Source: Agromyces mediolanus
GTDB lineage: Bacteria > Actinomycetota > Actinomycetes > Actinomycetales > Microbacteriaceae
Reading direction: 5' to 3'
Assembly (NCBI RefSeq): GCF_023715325.1
Contig: NZ_JAMBNX010000002.1
Coordinates: 248,001 to 312,000, forward strand
DNA length: 64,000 bases
The notes under the pieces are model-generated. The model worked only from the letters and a program-made list of their open reading frames with translations, ran no database searches and was not told the DNA's origin. The translations under genes were made by a program, and so were the position numbers. Positions 62,963 through 64,000 of the stretch are shown here, piece after piece. The stretch's first letter is position 1. Each line of letters starts with the position of its first letter.

Positions 62963-63934
62963 ATGACCAGCCATGCGCATGAATCCACGCCCCTGCCGAT
63001 CGATCGCCATCGGCTGATCCACGCGTCCGTGGTGCTGCACGCGGGGCAGCAGGCGCAACTTCTCCGGGCGGTGCGCGCCGGCGAGGTGCAGCGTGTGCGA
63101 CGGGGCGTCTACTCGCCGGTCGGCGCCGACCCGCCGCGGCGCGGAGCCGAAAGCCACCTGCTGACCGCGTTCGCCGCGGCCGCCCAGCGCGACCACCCGG
63201 TCTTCGCTGGCTACACGTCCGCGCTGCTGCACCGGATGCCGGCGGTCGGCGCGATCCCGACGCAGGTGACCCTCCTCGCGAGCGGCGCCTCCGGGCGCAT
63301 CCGCAACGGGGTCGTCGAGCTCGGTCGGCGTGCCGACACCATCATCGAGACGCGTGACGGGATCAGGCTCACCTCGCTCGCCGACGCGGTCCTCGAAGTC
63401 GGTCGCCGCTCACCGCTCGTGACCGCGCTCGCGATGGTGGATGCGGCGATCGGTCGTCGGTTCGAGGGTGACGACCGGCCGGGCTGCACACTCGACGAAC
63501 TCGTGGCGATCCTCGATCGCCGGCGCCCGTTCCGGGGGAGTCGCCGGGTCGCCGCCGTGCTCGCTCGCGCCGACCCGTTGGCGGAGAGCCCCCTCGAGTC
63601 GTTGAGCCGGCTGCGGTTCGAGGAGTACGGATTTCCTCCGCCGCTCTCGCAGCACGAGGTGCGCCTCGTCGATGGGCGAACCGCACGGCTCGACTTCGCT
63701 TGGCCGGGCATGGGGGTCTGGGGCGAGGCCGACGGCATCGGCAAGTACGGCAGCAGCGGCCGGCACTCGGCGGAAACCGTCATCGACGAGAAACGGAGAG
63801 AGGATGCGATTCGGGCGATCACCGGGTGGCGATGCGTGCGATGGGGATGGCAGGACGCGTGGCGCGGTGTTCCCCTCGCGCGTGCCCTGCTCGACGCGGG
63901 GCTTCCCACGAGCGGCCTCGCCCGGCGGCGATGA
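62963..63934 (+). CDS. AbiEi-like / DUF559-like hypothetical protein
   Basis: A 323-residue protein. The N-terminal part (LLRAVRAGEVQRVRRGVYSPVG, about 30-50) resembles the winged-helix region of AbiEi antitoxins. The C-terminal part (TARLDFAWPGMGVWGEADG ... EKRREDAIRAITGWRCVRW) resembles DUF559/Vsr-like PD-(D/E)xK folds with Asp, Glu and Lys in order. Such proteins are common in Microbacteriaceae and their function is unknown; no AbiEii-type toxin gene is visible next to it. ATG 62963 gives the best protein start; the frame runs on upstream into the repeat. Confidence 0.65.
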   Translation: MTSHAHESTPLPIDRHRLIHASVVLHAGQQAQLLRAVRAGEVQRVRRGVYSPVGADPPRRGAESHLLTAFAAAAQRDHPVFAGYTSALLHRMPAVGAIPTQVTLLASGASGRIRNGVVELGRRADTIIETRDGIRLTSLADAVLEVGRRSPLVTALAMVDAAIGRRFEGDDRPGCTLDELVAILDRRRPFRGSRRVAAVLARADPLAESPLESLSRLRFEEYGFPPPLSQHEVRLVDGRTARLDFAWPGMGVWGEADGIGKYGSSGRHSAETVIDEKRREDAIRAITGWRCVRWGWQDAWRGVPLARALLDAGLPTSGLARRR

Positions 63935-63976
63935 ATCGGTCCGGTGCGGGCAGCTCGGTGCTGCCCCGGGGCCGGG

Positions 63977-64000
63977 TCAGATCTGCCAGTGCCAATCGTG
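63977..64000 (-). CDS. Possible C-terminus of a minus-strand gene (truncated)
   Basis: On the minus strand the last 24 bases read HDWHWQI followed by TGA. The residues look like a natural protein end and the position (convergent with the preceding gene, 42 bp away) is plausible, but eight codons cannot prove a gene. Confidence 0.25.
   Translation of the reverse strand, partial: HDWHWQI

Noticed and set aside
62963-63934. Complete AbiE toxin-antitoxin system
   Set aside because: Only the AbiEi-like part is present; no nucleotidyltransferase toxin gene follows before the window ends.

Overview
The window comes from a very GC-rich (roughly 70% or more by eye) actinobacterium, most likely of the family Microbacteriaceae. 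The evidence is the fused 2-oxoglutarate decarboxylase Kgd, WhiB1, a SigR/SigH sigma factor with its zinc anti-sigma factor, GuaB1, a Rho with a long polar insertion, PdtaS, and many leaderless genes in which a TANNNT box lies 6-7 nt before ATG/GTG. No phage, insertion sequence or CRISPR array is visible. Almost everything reads as vertically inherited chromosome.

Layout. 1-9.1 kb is a stress and signalling block: the end of an unknown gene, pdtaS, a Bcp peroxiredoxin, whiB1, rsgA-aroA, sigR-rshA and an MMPL transporter. From memory, several of these genes also cluster in Mycobacterium tuberculosis (pdtaS, whiB1, rsgA, aroA, sigH, rshA). 9.1-17 kb holds kgd, guaB1 and a pair of CNNM/CorC-type membrane proteins preceded by a proline-rich leader ORF. 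17-25 kb holds VOC, HAD, nnrD, an amino-acid ABC importer, a GT87-type glycosyltransferase, two small proteins and an MFS exporter. 25-31 kb holds a three-gene signalling operon (DesK-like kinase, a degenerate sensor, a LuxR-type regulator) and metY/metX. 31-38 kb holds an acyltransferase, SDR, K+ channel, phosphoribosyltransferase, S51-like peptidase, ung, GNAT and an amidase. 38-43 kb is an iron-siderophore uptake locus under two DtxR-like boxes. 43.5-51 kb holds an HExxH protein, an arginase-family protein, pspA with a TPM-domain protein, an ECF sigma/anti-sigma pair, tRNA-Arg(CCG) and a ROK regulator. 51-62.3 kb holds argS, a DUF2993 protein, the lysA-hom-thrC-thrB operon, rho and prfA. 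The right end has a 154-bp tandem repeat and an AbiEi/DUF559-like gene where prmC would usually follow prfA.

How the parts work together. SigR-RshA, Bcp and WhiB1 form a redox and nitrosative response set; the SigR-type promoter in front of sigR indicates autoregulation. lysA-hom-thrC-thrB plus metX/metY cover the aspartate family (Lys, Thr, Met). The SIP-FecCD-FecCD-FecE-SBP set takes up ferric siderophores and releases the iron. The CNNM pair probably handles Mg2+ or another divalent cation.

The most interesting non-coding signals are: (1) an octamer, CGGATGCC, that recurs about once per kb, occurs in coding and non-coding DNA and forms inverted pairs in at least five terminator-like hairpins, much as DNA-uptake sequences do elsewhere; (2) a D/E/P-rich leader ORF overlapping the first CNNM gene; (3) a family of three intergenic elements with 14-bp inverted ends; (4) an upstream start and a SigR promoter that could give a long SigR isoform; (5) two intergenic regions where divergent -10 boxes overlap.
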